Source: Chitinophaga varians
GTDB lineage: Bacteria; Bacteroidota; Bacteroidia; Chitinophagales; Chitinophagaceae
Assembly: GCF_014529945.1 (NCBI RefSeq)
Contig: NZ_JACVFB010000001.1
Location: 1,736,001 to 1,800,000 of the forward strand
Length of the DNA: 64,000 nt
Direction of reading: 5' to 3'
Position 1 is the stretch's first letter. Every line of letters begins with the position of its first letter. The position numbers and the translations under genes are program-made. This document shows positions 26,438 to 34,206 of the stretch, one piece after another. The notes under the pieces are model-generated. The model was given only the letters and a program-made list of their open reading frames with translations, had not been told where the DNA came from and ran no database searches.

Positions 26438-26846
26438 CCACAATAGCCATCCATGGCTATACAGGCTGAACGCCAGCAATAGCGATACTCTCCCGGCTTG
26501 CGCTTATTACCGGTACGCAAATAGCACGACTGCCGTTTGTGCGGAAGCGGTAACAACCAAATATTCATAAAAATAGGGGTAATACAGACACTTACTATAA
26601 GTAACTAAAACTAAAGACAGCACAAGGTTACAAACACCCTAAAAAAAACGTCAGGCAAAATTGGGGGTTTCTTTCTGTTTTTTTTGTGAGTCAATTGTTA
26701 ATCCTGATAAAAAAATAGTGCGGTTAATTCTGTATCTGTTATACTGAAAATAATATTATCAAATAACAGCACGTTAACATCAGATTTACATTTGGAGAAT
26801 CAAGTCGTAGTATATTTGGTCAGCATGATTTAATCTTAACCCTCTT
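26438..26846. other. 409-bp intergenic region
   Basis: No gene is seen. The first 120 bp contain a short inverted repeat around CCATCCATGG (TAGCCATCCATGGCTA, 26442-26457). The rest is A+T-rich, and its last 60 bp hold the predicted promoter of the next gene. Confidence 0.5.
26791..26818 (+). promoter_or_regulatory. Predicted promoter of the 26847 gene
   Basis: TTTG (26791-26794) and TATATTTG (26811-26818), separated by 16 bases, match the Bacteroidota -33/-7 pattern, with a slightly short spacer. The ATG lies 28 bases after the -7 element. Confidence 0.55.
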
Positions 26847-27356
26847 ATGTACATTGTACTGGCCCTCTATTTTACGATTGTCTGTGTTGCAGCGTATGCC
26901 GTATATCTGGTCTGCAAACTCACCGCACCCGCTGTGCCAGCCCTTCCGGCGCCGCCTGAAGGAGACGATGCCATCGCTGATGTAACCATCACGGGTATAT
27001 CCAACAGCGCCTTTACCATTTCCAGATACCTGCGCAACATCCGCAATACGTCTTCTCACCGCTTCGTGACGGTAGCCACACGGCAAATCGTACGTACACC
27101 GATCGGCACTACCAGCAGCATACGCATCATCGAAAATATCGCTCCGGGCGACGAACGACGGCTGGGCCATACTGACGATGTGCGGCAGGGAAGCACCTCC
27201 ATTTATATCGGTTATGAAATCATCTGGGCACGGTATACGCCGGCACCTCCGGCGCACCAACACGCGCCAGCGCCTACGCCCGGCATCGGCTGGATAGACA
27301 CAGCAGAATTAAAGCCAGGCTTGCTTTACCAGATACTGTTGCAGGAAACGACCTGA
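26847..27356 (+). CDS. Hypothetical protein with one N-terminal membrane anchor
   Basis: The family of this 169-residue protein was not recognised. Residues 1-27 (MYIVLALYFTIVCVAAYAVYLVCK) form one hydrophobic helix, followed by a Pro/Ala-rich linker (about 30-43). A small domain of about 110 residues follows, with predicted strands around AIADVTITGISNSAFTISRY and IYIGYEIIWARYTPAPP. A good promoter match precedes it and the stop is two bases from the stop of a convergent PAP2 gene. It is probably anchored in the inner membrane with the small domain outside. Confidence 0.65.
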   Translation: MYIVLALYFTIVCVAAYAVYLVCKLTAPAVPALPAPPEGDDAIADVTITGISNSAFTISRYLRNIRNTSSHRFVTVATRQIVRTPIGTTSSIRIIENIAPGDERRLGHTDDVRQGSTSIYIGYEIIWARYTPAPPAHQHAPAPTPGIGWIDTAELKPGLLYQILLQETT

Positions 27357-27358
27357 TA

Positions 27359-28000
27359 TCAGTTGGCAGGAGCTTTGTCTTTTATCAGGGTAATCCATAA
27401 CATGGTTAACAACACGGCTTCTGTAGCGCCGGCGGTCACATCTTCCAGAAAATGCTGGCTCATATACATCCTGGAATAGGCGACCATCGCTGCCAGCAAC
27501 AGGAATACCCACGACCAGTACTTGTTTTTAACATAATAGGAAAGCACCGTGGCTGCTGTAAAAGCACATACGCTGTGCCCTGAAGGGAAACTCCTCAAAT
27601 TATCCAGTACCTCCACGCCCGGCACAAAATAGATATCGTGCAGCCGCTCCGAGAAAAAACGACGCGGCCGGGGAAAAGCCACGGTAAACTTCAGCGCAAA
27701 ATTGACCATGGAGTTAAACAGGTAAGCTGCTGCCAGCACTACGCCCTGCCGTTTGTTGAAATAAAACAGTACCACCGTCAGTACCACGCAAGCCACTGTG
27801 CTTCCCAGTTCAGTAATACGGGGAAACAGCCAGTCGCCCCAACCGGTATGCAGGCGGTTGATGAAAAAATAGACCTCTTCCCTGCTATAAATGCTGCGGA
27901 AAATCAACACAATGGTCACCAGCCCTATAAAAGGCCATATCAGCATTTTGAGCTGTTGATATGTCTGCAGCAGCCGCTGCGAAAACGTTGGCGGTAGCAT
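27359..28000 (-). CDS. PAP2-family membrane phosphatase
   Basis: A 213-residue protein with about six membrane segments. The catalytic motifs are KFTVAFPRPRRF (about 108-119, K..RP), FPSGHSVCAF (about 137-146, catalytic His) and SRMYMSQHFLEDVTAGA (about 175-191, with the His and Asp of SRxxxxxHxxxD complete). Unlike the PAP2 protein at 25628, it is an integral membrane type, like PgpB/BacA-independent undecaprenyl-pyrophosphate phosphatases or lipid A phosphatases. It starts three bases after the DinB gene and is probably co-transcribed with it. Confidence 0.9.
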   Translation of the reverse strand: MLPPTFSQRLLQTYQQLKMLIWPFIGLVTIVLIFRSIYSREEVYFFINRLHTGWGDWLFPRITELGSTVACVVLTVVLFYFNKRQGVVLAAAYLFNSMVNFALKFTVAFPRPRRFFSERLHDIYFVPGVEVLDNLRSFPSGHSVCAFTAATVLSYYVKNKYWSWVFLLLAAMVAYSRMYMSQHFLEDVTAGATEAVLLTMLWITLIKDKAPAN

Positions 28001-28003
28001 AGG

Positions 28004-28444
28004 CTATTGGGTTAACCTGCGATGATAGTTAATCTGCCCGAGGTGGTAATTCAGATGCCCGTACAGATGCACCAGGAAATGATTGGTGGTCATTTCTCCC
28101 AGCACCCGCTCCGGGTATGTTTTCGATAGTGTTTCCGGAGAGAGGCCTACTATAACGGTGAGCACTACACGACGGGTAACACCTACCAGCGCCAGCAGGT
28201 CCTGCCGCGGAACATTTTTGTCGCTGAACTCGAGGTCTCTGTTTCTGACATAACCACTCTGGCCTAATACAGCGCCAATAAAATGTTGCAGGTTCCCACA
28301 CAGGTGCAGGCACAAATTACCGGCGGAATTCTTAATCCCTTCCTGTACACGCCAGATAGCTTCTTCGGTATCATAGGCGGCGATTTCATCTTCCAGGCGG
28401 CTCAGGTCCCGCTCAAATAAGTTGATTAATATTTCTGTAAGCAT
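28004..28444 (-). CDS. DinB-family (four-helix, DUF1572-like) protein
   Basis: A 146-residue all-helical protein. The conserved histidines that bind a metal in DinB/YfiT-like proteins are seen in NLCLHLCGNLQHFIG (about 43-57) and near the C-terminus in VHLYGHLNYHLGQINYHRRL. The family includes thiol-dependent transferases (bacillithiol or mycothiol S-transferases), but most members have no known activity. It is the upstream gene of a two-gene unit with the PAP2 phosphatase. Confidence 0.8.
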   Translation of the reverse strand: MLTEILINLFERDLSRLEDEIAAYDTEEAIWRVQEGIKNSAGNLCLHLCGNLQHFIGAVLGQSGYVRNRDLEFSDKNVPRQDLLALVGVTRRVVLTVIVGLSPETLSKTYPERVLGEMTTNHFLVHLYGHLNYHLGQINYHRRLTQ

Positions 28445-28635
28445 AACAGCTAAGATAAGGAACTATTGGAAACGACCCGCCTACACTTTTTCTCCATTTT
28501 GCCGGTGGCTAACGCCAATGGGTATACTTTTCTCTCCGTAAATGATTTTAAATATTGTCTGACATGGTTTTTGCGGGGTTGCGAACAGGTAAACATAAAT
28601 ACCCGGATAATTGTTGAACAACATAATATCACCGC

Positions 28636-29466
28636 ATGACAACACAGGAACCAGGAACGCTCTCCCCTTTCCGGCAACGCTGGCACAATATCATCTTTGA
28701 AGCAGACACCCCTGCAGGCCGATGGTTTGACATCGCATTGCTGATACTCATCCTGTTCAGTGTGGCAGTGGTGATGCTGGAGAGTGTGGCCGGCGTGCAA
28801 CAACGGTTCGATCGCATATTTACGATATTGGAATGGGTGTTTACCATTCTCTTTACCCTCGAATACCTCTTCAGGGTATGGTGCAGCTATCGCCCCAAAG
28901 CCTATATCACCAGTTTTTACGGATTGATAGACCTCTTATGCGTATTACCAACCTATGTGGAGTTTCTCTTTGGTGGTGCACATTTCCTGCTTGCCATCCG
29001 TATACTGCGCCTGATGCGTATTTTCCGGATCTTTAAGCTGGTACCCTTTCTCAACGAAAGCAAACAACTGGCCCTGGCGCTGGAACACAGCCGGCGCAAG
29101 ATCGCCGTCTTTCTGTTCTTTATCCTTTTGCTAACGGTGGTATTAGGCTCCATTATGTACGTGATAGAATCGGGGCATAATTCCGGTTTCACCAGTATAC
29201 CCGTCAGCGTTTATTGGGCGGTGGTGACCCTTACCACGGTGGGATACGGTGATATTGCGCCCATTACGCCGCTGGGACAGGCTTTCTCTGCACTGATCAT
29301 GATTATGGGCTATGCTATTATTGCGGTGCCGACGGGGATTGTAACTGTGGAGATGAGCCGGCTGAAAGACAAAGATGACGTGGACCACAGAATATGTCCG
29401 CATTGCATGCGTGAAGGCCACGATGCGAATGCGGACTACTGTAAATATTGTGGCACTAAACTGTAA
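28636..29466 (+). CDS. Six-helix voltage-gated potassium channel with C-terminal zinc ribbon
   Basis: A 276-residue inner-membrane channel. S1-S4 form a voltage-sensor-like domain, with S4 IRILRLMRIFRIFKLV carrying Arg122, 125, 128 and 131 at every third position. The pore has the potassium selectivity filter TVGYGD (201-206) between S5 and S6. After S6 comes a short linker and then CPHC (254-257) and CKYC (269-272), a four-Cys zinc ribbon that replaces the RCK/cyclic-nucleotide domains of other bacterial channels. It belongs to the Kv-type ion transporter family (PF00520). The zinc ribbon might serve in tetramer assembly or gating; this is inference. Confidence 0.92.
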   Translation: MTTQEPGTLSPFRQRWHNIIFEADTPAGRWFDIALLILILFSVAVVMLESVAGVQQRFDRIFTILEWVFTILFTLEYLFRVWCSYRPKAYITSFYGLIDLLCVLPTYVEFLFGGAHFLLAIRILRLMRIFRIFKLVPFLNESKQLALALEHSRRKIAVFLFFILLLTVVLGSIMYVIESGHNSGFTSIPVSVYWAVVTLTTVGYGDIAPITPLGQAFSALIMIMGYAIIAVPTGIVTVEMSRLKDKDDVDHRICPHCMREGHDANADYCKYCGTKL

Positions 29467-29467
29467 G

Positions 29468-29863
29468 CTAGTTAACGGAGAACAAAGGTTTCACGTCGAT
29501 CATCGCTTTCTGGTAAGCGGCTTCAAACACTTCCCATTTACCGGTGATGGCCATGCGTACGGTGGAACCGTCCAGCAGCTCAAACTCCGCTACTTTCTTA
29601 TTGAAGCCTTGTTTGCCTCTGTTGAAGTTGGTGATGTCTGATAAAGGAAATTCCTTGTGAACTTTTTTCCGGGTCAGCAACCAGCCGATAACACCAAATA
29701 ACAGGAATGCTGTCATCGATTTGCCCTCTATCACGATTCTTTCGTTGGTCAGGCACAGGGCTCCTGGTTTTGCCTGCCATTTGCTTTTGAGGTACGAACC
29801 GTCTACTTTGAACAAAACGGTTTCTTGCGGGTTAAGTGCAAACTTTACTTTAATCTGTTTCAT
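29468..29863 (-). CDS. Hypothetical protein with a PH/GRAM-like fold
   Basis: From the ATG at 29863 (MKQIKVKFALNPQETVLFKVDG) it is 131 residues; the longer frame would add 16 residues of the divergent promoter region. The pattern KPGALCLTNERIVIEGKS (about 33-50), then a hydrophobic stretch FLLFGVIGWLL, then IPLSDITN-like FPLSDITNFNRGKQG and a C-terminal helix WEVFEAAYQKAM is that of bacterial PH/GRAM-domain proteins. The function is unknown. It is divergent from pncB, and its stop lies one base from the stop of the convergent channel gene. Confidence 0.65.
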   Translation of the reverse strand: MKQIKVKFALNPQETVLFKVDGSYLKSKWQAKPGALCLTNERIVIEGKSMTAFLLFGVIGWLLTRKKVHKEFPLSDITNFNRGKQGFNKKVAEFELLDGSTVRMAITGKWEVFEAAYQKAMIDVKPLFSVN

Positions 29864-29928
29864 TATAAATGGGATATGATTATGAGCGCAAAAATATGGT
29901 ATAATTGTCATATAAAACGCAGATTATT

Positions 29929-31095
29929 ATGAAGCTGAATTCCATTCTGGACAATGACTTTTACAAATTCACCATGCAGCACTGCGTGATTAAACTGTTT
30001 CCGAAGGCCCGTGCCCGTTATAAATTCATCAATCGCGGCAAACATTCGTTCCCTCCGGGTTTCGACAAACTACTAAGGCAGGCGATAGACGACATGCAAT
30101 ATCTGCAACTCAGTCAGGAGGAAAAAGAATTCCTGGCTGTCACCTGTCCATACCTCGATCCTACCTATCTGGACTTTCTGCAGGGTTATCGGTACAACCC
30201 GGCCGAAATACATATCGCCCAGCAGGGCGATCAGCTGGAAGTACATGCCGACGGCTATTGGTACCGCACGATCCTCTGGGAGGTGCCGCTCATGTCGCTG
30301 ATCTGCGAGCTTTATTATGAGGCGACCGGGCAGCAACGGGTGCCTGATGAGGAAGTCATTGCCATTACCCGCACTAAAATAGAACGGTACAAAGACCTGA
30401 ACATCACAATAGCTGATTTCGGCACCCGGCGCCGGCATTCGCTGGCGGTACAGAAACTGGTGGTGCAAACGCTCCGTCAGTACGGTGAAAACACCTTCAT
30501 CGGTACCAGCAATGTACATCTGGCGATGCGTAACGGCGTAAAACCAGTGGGCACCCACGCCCACGAATGGTTTATGTTCCATGCCGCTAAATACGGTTTC
30601 AAAATGGCCAACATGCTGGGGCTGGAACACTGGGTACAGGTATATCGTGGCGATCTCGGTATCGCGTTGTCGGACACCTACACCACACCTGTTTTCTTTG
30701 AACAGTTCGATAAAAAATTCGCCAAGCTGTTTGACGGTGTCCGTCATGACAGCGGCGACCCGCTCGCCTTTGCCGATGACACCATCCGGCATTACCAGGA
30801 AAAAGGCATTAACCCCCTTTCCAAAACCATTATTTTCTCTGACGGCCTCGATTACCAGAAAGTGGCTACCATAGCGGCCCACTGCCGGGGAAAAATAGGT
30901 ATGTCGTTTGGCATTGGCACCAATTTCACCAATGATGTGGGGCTTACGCCGCTGAATATTGTCGTGAAGATGTATGAGGCCCGGCCGGAAGATGCCCCCC
31001 GCTGGACACCGGTAGTCAAACTGTCGGATGAGAAAGGTAAATACACCGGCGATGAACACATGATCACCCTGGCGAAAGAAATGCTGGAGTTATAA
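29929..31095 (+). CDS. pncB: Nicotinate phosphoribosyltransferase
   Basis: The enzyme joins nicotinate to PRPP, with ATP hydrolysis, to give nicotinate mononucleotide in NAD salvage. From the ATG at 29929 it is 388 residues, the usual PncB length; the upstream start adds eight residues not typical of the family. It opens LNSILDNDFYKFTMQHCVIKLFP (about 3-25). It carries the nicotinate/PRPP segment FGTRRRHSLAVQ (about 163-174), the phosphohistidine region GTSNVHLAMRNGVKPVGTHAHEWFMFH, and later IFSDGLDYQK and GIGTNFTNDVG for phosphate binding. Confidence 0.95.
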   Translation: MKLNSILDNDFYKFTMQHCVIKLFPKARARYKFINRGKHSFPPGFDKLLRQAIDDMQYLQLSQEEKEFLAVTCPYLDPTYLDFLQGYRYNPAEIHIAQQGDQLEVHADGYWYRTILWEVPLMSLICELYYEATGQQRVPDEEVIAITRTKIERYKDLNITIADFGTRRRHSLAVQKLVVQTLRQYGENTFIGTSNVHLAMRNGVKPVGTHAHEWFMFHAAKYGFKMANMLGLEHWVQVYRGDLGIALSDTYTTPVFFEQFDKKFAKLFDGVRHDSGDPLAFADDTIRHYQEKGINPLSKTIIFSDGLDYQKVATIAAHCRGKIGMSFGIGTNFTNDVGLTPLNIVVKMYEARPEDAPRWTPVVKLSDEKGKYTGDEHMITLAKEMLEL

Positions 31096-31202
31096 CATTG
31101 GGGGATTTTTTTATTTTGATATTTTGGTATTTTGATATTTTGATATTGATGGGGTTCTTAAATATCAATGTGCTTTGATTATTTGATTATTTGATTATTT
31201 GA
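31096..31202. repeat. A+T-rich short tandem repeat tract
   Basis: Two degenerate tandem arrays follow pncB: units of ATTTTG(G/A)T at about 31110-31148 and units of ATTTGATT at about 31176-31209. The second runs into the inverted repeat at 31203-31259. Confidence 0.7.
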
Positions 31203-31259
31203 TTATTTGGATATTTTGACGACTACCGGCTTCCCCGCAATATCAAAATATCCAAATAA
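31203..31259. terminator. 17-bp perfect inverted repeat, probable bidirectional terminator
   Basis: TTATTTGGATATTTTGA (31203-31219) and its exact reverse complement (31243-31259) flank a 23-base G+C-richer loop. It lies between the convergent pncB and metalloprotease genes. It is A+T-rich, so the stem is weak for its length, and the terminator role is inferred from position. Confidence 0.5.
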
Positions 31260-31275
31260 CAAAATATCTAAATGA

Positions 31276-32139
31276 TCATCGTCCTGCCTGTCCCAATCCG
31301 ATGCCGGTATCACCCTGAGAGAGATCGCCTGAATCGTATCCTTTTTTGAACCAGAACATTCTTTGCTGAGAGGTGCCATGCGTGAAGGCATCCGGCACCA
31401 CACGGCCGGTGGCAGCTTCCTGTAGTTTATCATCGCCTACGGCGCTGGCGGCATTTAGCCCTGACTCAATATCACCCGATTCGAGGATATTACGCATCTG
31501 TTGCGCATGATTGGCCCACAACCCTGCGAGGAAGTCGGCCTGCAATTCCAGTTTTACAGAAAGTTTATTGTATTCCGCTTCGCTCAGTCTGCTCCGCGCT
31601 GCCTGCACCTGGCGGCTGATGCCCAGCAGGTTCTGAACGTGGTGCCCTACTTCATGTGCAATAACATACGCTTTGGCAAAATCGCCTTTCACCCCGAAAC
31701 GGTCTTCCAGTTCCTTAAAGAAAGAGGCATCCAGATACACCATCCGGTCGGCCGGGCAATAGAACGGACCCATGGCCGATTCAGCAGAGCCGCAACCAGA
31801 GGTGGTGGCGTCCTCGAACAGCACCATTTTAGGGCGTTCATATTGCATATTGAGCCGCTTAAATTCATCGGTCCAGACATCTTCGGTGCTGGCCAGAACT
31901 TTAGAGGAAAACAATTCAATAGCAGAAGCATTCTCTTTGCTCAGCTTCTCTACTTTTTCAGTGCCGCCGGGCCCCTGCACCTGTTGCAGTACCTGGTTTA
32001 CCTGGTTGGGGTCTTGTTTAAACAACAGTGCCAGCACAATAACGATGACGCCGCCGATACCGCCGCCAATCAGTGTGCGCTTTCCGCCTCCGGAACGCTT
32101 CTCGACATTGTCACTTAATCTTTCATCATCCAAACGCAT
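31276..32139 (-). CDS. Neutral zinc metallopeptidase, YpfJ family
   Basis: A 287-residue protein of the YpfJ/KPN_02809 family (PF04228). The start MRLDDERLSDNVEKRSGGG is diagnostic of the family, followed by one membrane segment (GGIGGVIVIVLALLF, about 26-40). The zinc site is HEVGHH (162-167), with SGCGSAESAMGPFYCPADRMVYLD before it. The C-terminal DAFTHGTSQQRMFWFKKGYDSGD is the usual end. It should be anchored in the inner membrane with the catalytic domain outside. The physiological substrate is unknown. Confidence 0.93.
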   Translation of the reverse strand: MRLDDERLSDNVEKRSGGGKRTLIGGGIGGVIVIVLALLFKQDPNQVNQVLQQVQGPGGTEKVEKLSKENASAIELFSSKVLASTEDVWTDEFKRLNMQYERPKMVLFEDATTSGCGSAESAMGPFYCPADRMVYLDASFFKELEDRFGVKGDFAKAYVIAHEVGHHVQNLLGISRQVQAARSRLSEAEYNKLSVKLELQADFLAGLWANHAQQMRNILESGDIESGLNAASAVGDDKLQEAATGRVVPDAFTHGTSQQRMFWFKKGYDSGDLSQGDTGIGLGQAGR

Positions 32140-32283
32140 AGACAGTTAGGGTTTAGTGGTTAATTACGGCCCTAAAATACATTATTACGCGGTAATTCCC
32201 ATCAGGTGGCGTATATTGAAAACATCGTTAAACAAAAGTTGTTTTTCCCCGTTAAGACAAGATATACCCGTAAACCAGTTTTC

Positions 32284-33294
32284 ATGAAAATACAACAGAT
32301 CCTGCTGAACGAACGGCCCGAAGGCCTGCCATCTTCTGATACATTTAAAACAGTGGGCACGGAACTGCCCGCCCCTGCCGAAGGCGAAGTGTTGCTCCAG
32401 CCGCTTTATTTCTCTGTAGACCCCTACATGCGCGGCCGCATGAGTGATGCCCGCTCCTATATCCCACCCTTCAAAGTGCAGGAACCGATAGAAAGCGGCG
32501 GCGTAGCCACGGTGGTGGACAGTAAAGATGCCCGCTTCGCGCCCGGCGACCTGGTAATGCCCGGTGGCGGTAAAAATTTCTTCCCCTGGGCCACCGGCAT
32601 CCTTTTCTCCGGTGATCATCTCCGTAAAATAGACAGCAGTATTCCGCCAACCTATTACCTGGGCGTATTAGGTATGCCCGGACTGACCGCCTACTTTGGC
32701 CTCATGGACATCGGTAAACCCAAATCCGGCGAAACAGTCGTTATCTCCGGCGCTGCCGGGGCAGTGGGACTGGTAGCCGGACAAATAGCCAAACTACAGG
32801 GATGCCGCGTGGTGGGTATCGCCGGTGGCGAGGAAAAGGTGAAGTTGCTCACCAGCGATTTTAACTTCGATGCAGCGATCAACTATAAGGGGAACGCTAA
32901 CCTGAGCACGGCCGTGGCTGCTGCCTGCCCTAATGGCGTAGACATCTACTTCGACAATGTGGGCGGCGATATCTCTGATGCCGTCATGGAACACCTGAAC
33001 TTCTTTGCCCGCATTCCCGTATGCGGACAGATTGCCTTGTACAACAGCACCGACGTTCCCATGGGACCCCGGGTACAACCCACACTGATCAAGTTCAGTG
33101 TCCTCATGCAGGGATTTACCATCGGTAACTACGCCCATCGCTACATGGAGGGCATGCAGCAGCTGGGCGAATGGATCCGCGCGGGCAAAATAAAATATAC
33201 CGAAACGGTTATCGAAGGGTTTGACCAGCTGCCCACAGCGCTGCTGGGATTATTTTCCGGCCAAAACAGCGGTAAGATGATCGTGAAAGTGTAA
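32284..33294 (+). CDS. NADP-dependent oxidoreductase, zinc-free MDR family (CurA-like)
   Basis: From the ATG at 32284 (MKIQQILLNERPEGLPSSDTF) it is 336 residues. The family signature DPYMRGRMSD (about 55-64), the cofactor motif VVISGAAGAVGLVAGQIAKLQGCRVVGIAGG (about 147-177) and VDIYFDNVGG (about 218-227) identify it. Zinc ligands are absent, as expected for the leukotriene B4 dehydrogenase/CurA group, which reduces alpha,beta-unsaturated ketones and aldehydes with NADPH. The start is chosen because the upstream extension has no family character. FdhD follows after eight bases. Confidence 0.9.
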   Translation: MKIQQILLNERPEGLPSSDTFKTVGTELPAPAEGEVLLQPLYFSVDPYMRGRMSDARSYIPPFKVQEPIESGGVATVVDSKDARFAPGDLVMPGGGKNFFPWATGILFSGDHLRKIDSSIPPTYYLGVLGMPGLTAYFGLMDIGKPKSGETVVISGAAGAVGLVAGQIAKLQGCRVVGIAGGEEKVKLLTSDFNFDAAINYKGNANLSTAVAAACPNGVDIYFDNVGGDISDAVMEHLNFFARIPVCGQIALYNSTDVPMGPRVQPTLIKFSVLMQGFTIGNYAHRYMEGMQQLGEWIRAGKIKYTETVIEGFDQLPTALLGLFSGQNSGKMIVKV

Positions 33295-33302
33295 TTTTAA
33301 CT

Positions 33303-34103
33303 ATGCCAAATGCTGTTGTTCATACCCGTATAAAAAGAGTCACCGCCGCAGGAGTAACTGATACCGAAGATATCCTGGCAGCAGAAGAACCATTGGAAAT
33401 AAGACTGGAACACGGTCCTACCCATAACCGCCGGCAGCAGAATGTTGCAGTTACCATGCGCACGCCGGGGCAGGACGAAGAACTGGCCACCGGCTTTCTG
33501 TTTACCGAAGGCATCATTCCCGGTGCTGCCGCCGTGAAGCAGGTGATACTGACAGAAACGCCCGGCGGCAGCCTGGCAACCGTTTTGCTAAGAGAACAGA
33601 TAGTACCTTTTCTCGATAAAAGCCAGCGTCATTTTCAGGCGACAGCCGCCTGTGGCATGTGCGGCAAATCCTCCATCGAAAATATTCATACCGGCGTTAA
33701 CGTTAGCCAGTCCGCCCGGCGCACTCCCGGCCAGTGGATTTCACAGTTACCGGAACGGCTGCGGGCGCAACAGGCGCTTTTCCGGCATACCGGCGGCCTT
33801 CATGCTGCCGCCCTGGTAGATGACACCGGCCAGATATTATTGCTGCGGGAAGATATAGGTCGCCACAACGCTGTCGATAAAATCATAGGCGCCGCACTTG
33901 CACAACAGCTCCCATTACAACAAAGCCTGTTACTGCTCAGCGGCCGCGCAGGATTTGAACTGATACAAAAAGCAGCCATGGCGGGCATTCCCATCATCGC
34001 CGCCATTGGCGCACCCTCCAGTATGGCCGTTAAAATGGCCGCCGAATGGAACATCACCCTGATTGGATTTTTAAAGGAAGACAGGTACAATCAGTATACC
34101 TAG
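33303..34103 (+). CDS. fdhD: Formate dehydrogenase accessory sulfurtransferase FdhD
   Basis: FdhD carries sulfur from a cysteine desulfurase to the molybdenum cofactor of formate-dehydrogenase-type enzymes. The 266-residue protein has the redox-active CGMCGKSS motif (about 117-124), EDIGRHNAVDKIIG (about 185-198) for cofactor binding, and SGRAGFELIQKAAMAGIPIIAA. It precedes the YdeP-type molybdopterin enzyme by about 100 bp, which gives it an obvious client. There is no gene for a classical formate dehydrogenase in the window. Confidence 0.95.
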   Translation: MPNAVVHTRIKRVTAAGVTDTEDILAAEEPLEIRLEHGPTHNRRQQNVAVTMRTPGQDEELATGFLFTEGIIPGAAAVKQVILTETPGGSLATVLLREQIVPFLDKSQRHFQATAACGMCGKSSIENIHTGVNVSQSARRTPGQWISQLPERLRAQQALFRHTGGLHAAALVDDTGQILLLREDIGRHNAVDKIIGAALAQQLPLQQSLLLLSGRAGFELIQKAAMAGIPIIAAIGAPSSMAVKMAAEWNITLIGFLKEDRYNQYT

Positions 34104-34206
34104 CTCCGACTGACAGGATAACGATAGTCCGACCGGGAACGAAGATAAATACGTAGCTTGCCGGAGAAACATACCACTATCACGGCGCTAAAAATCATGG
34201 AACTAT

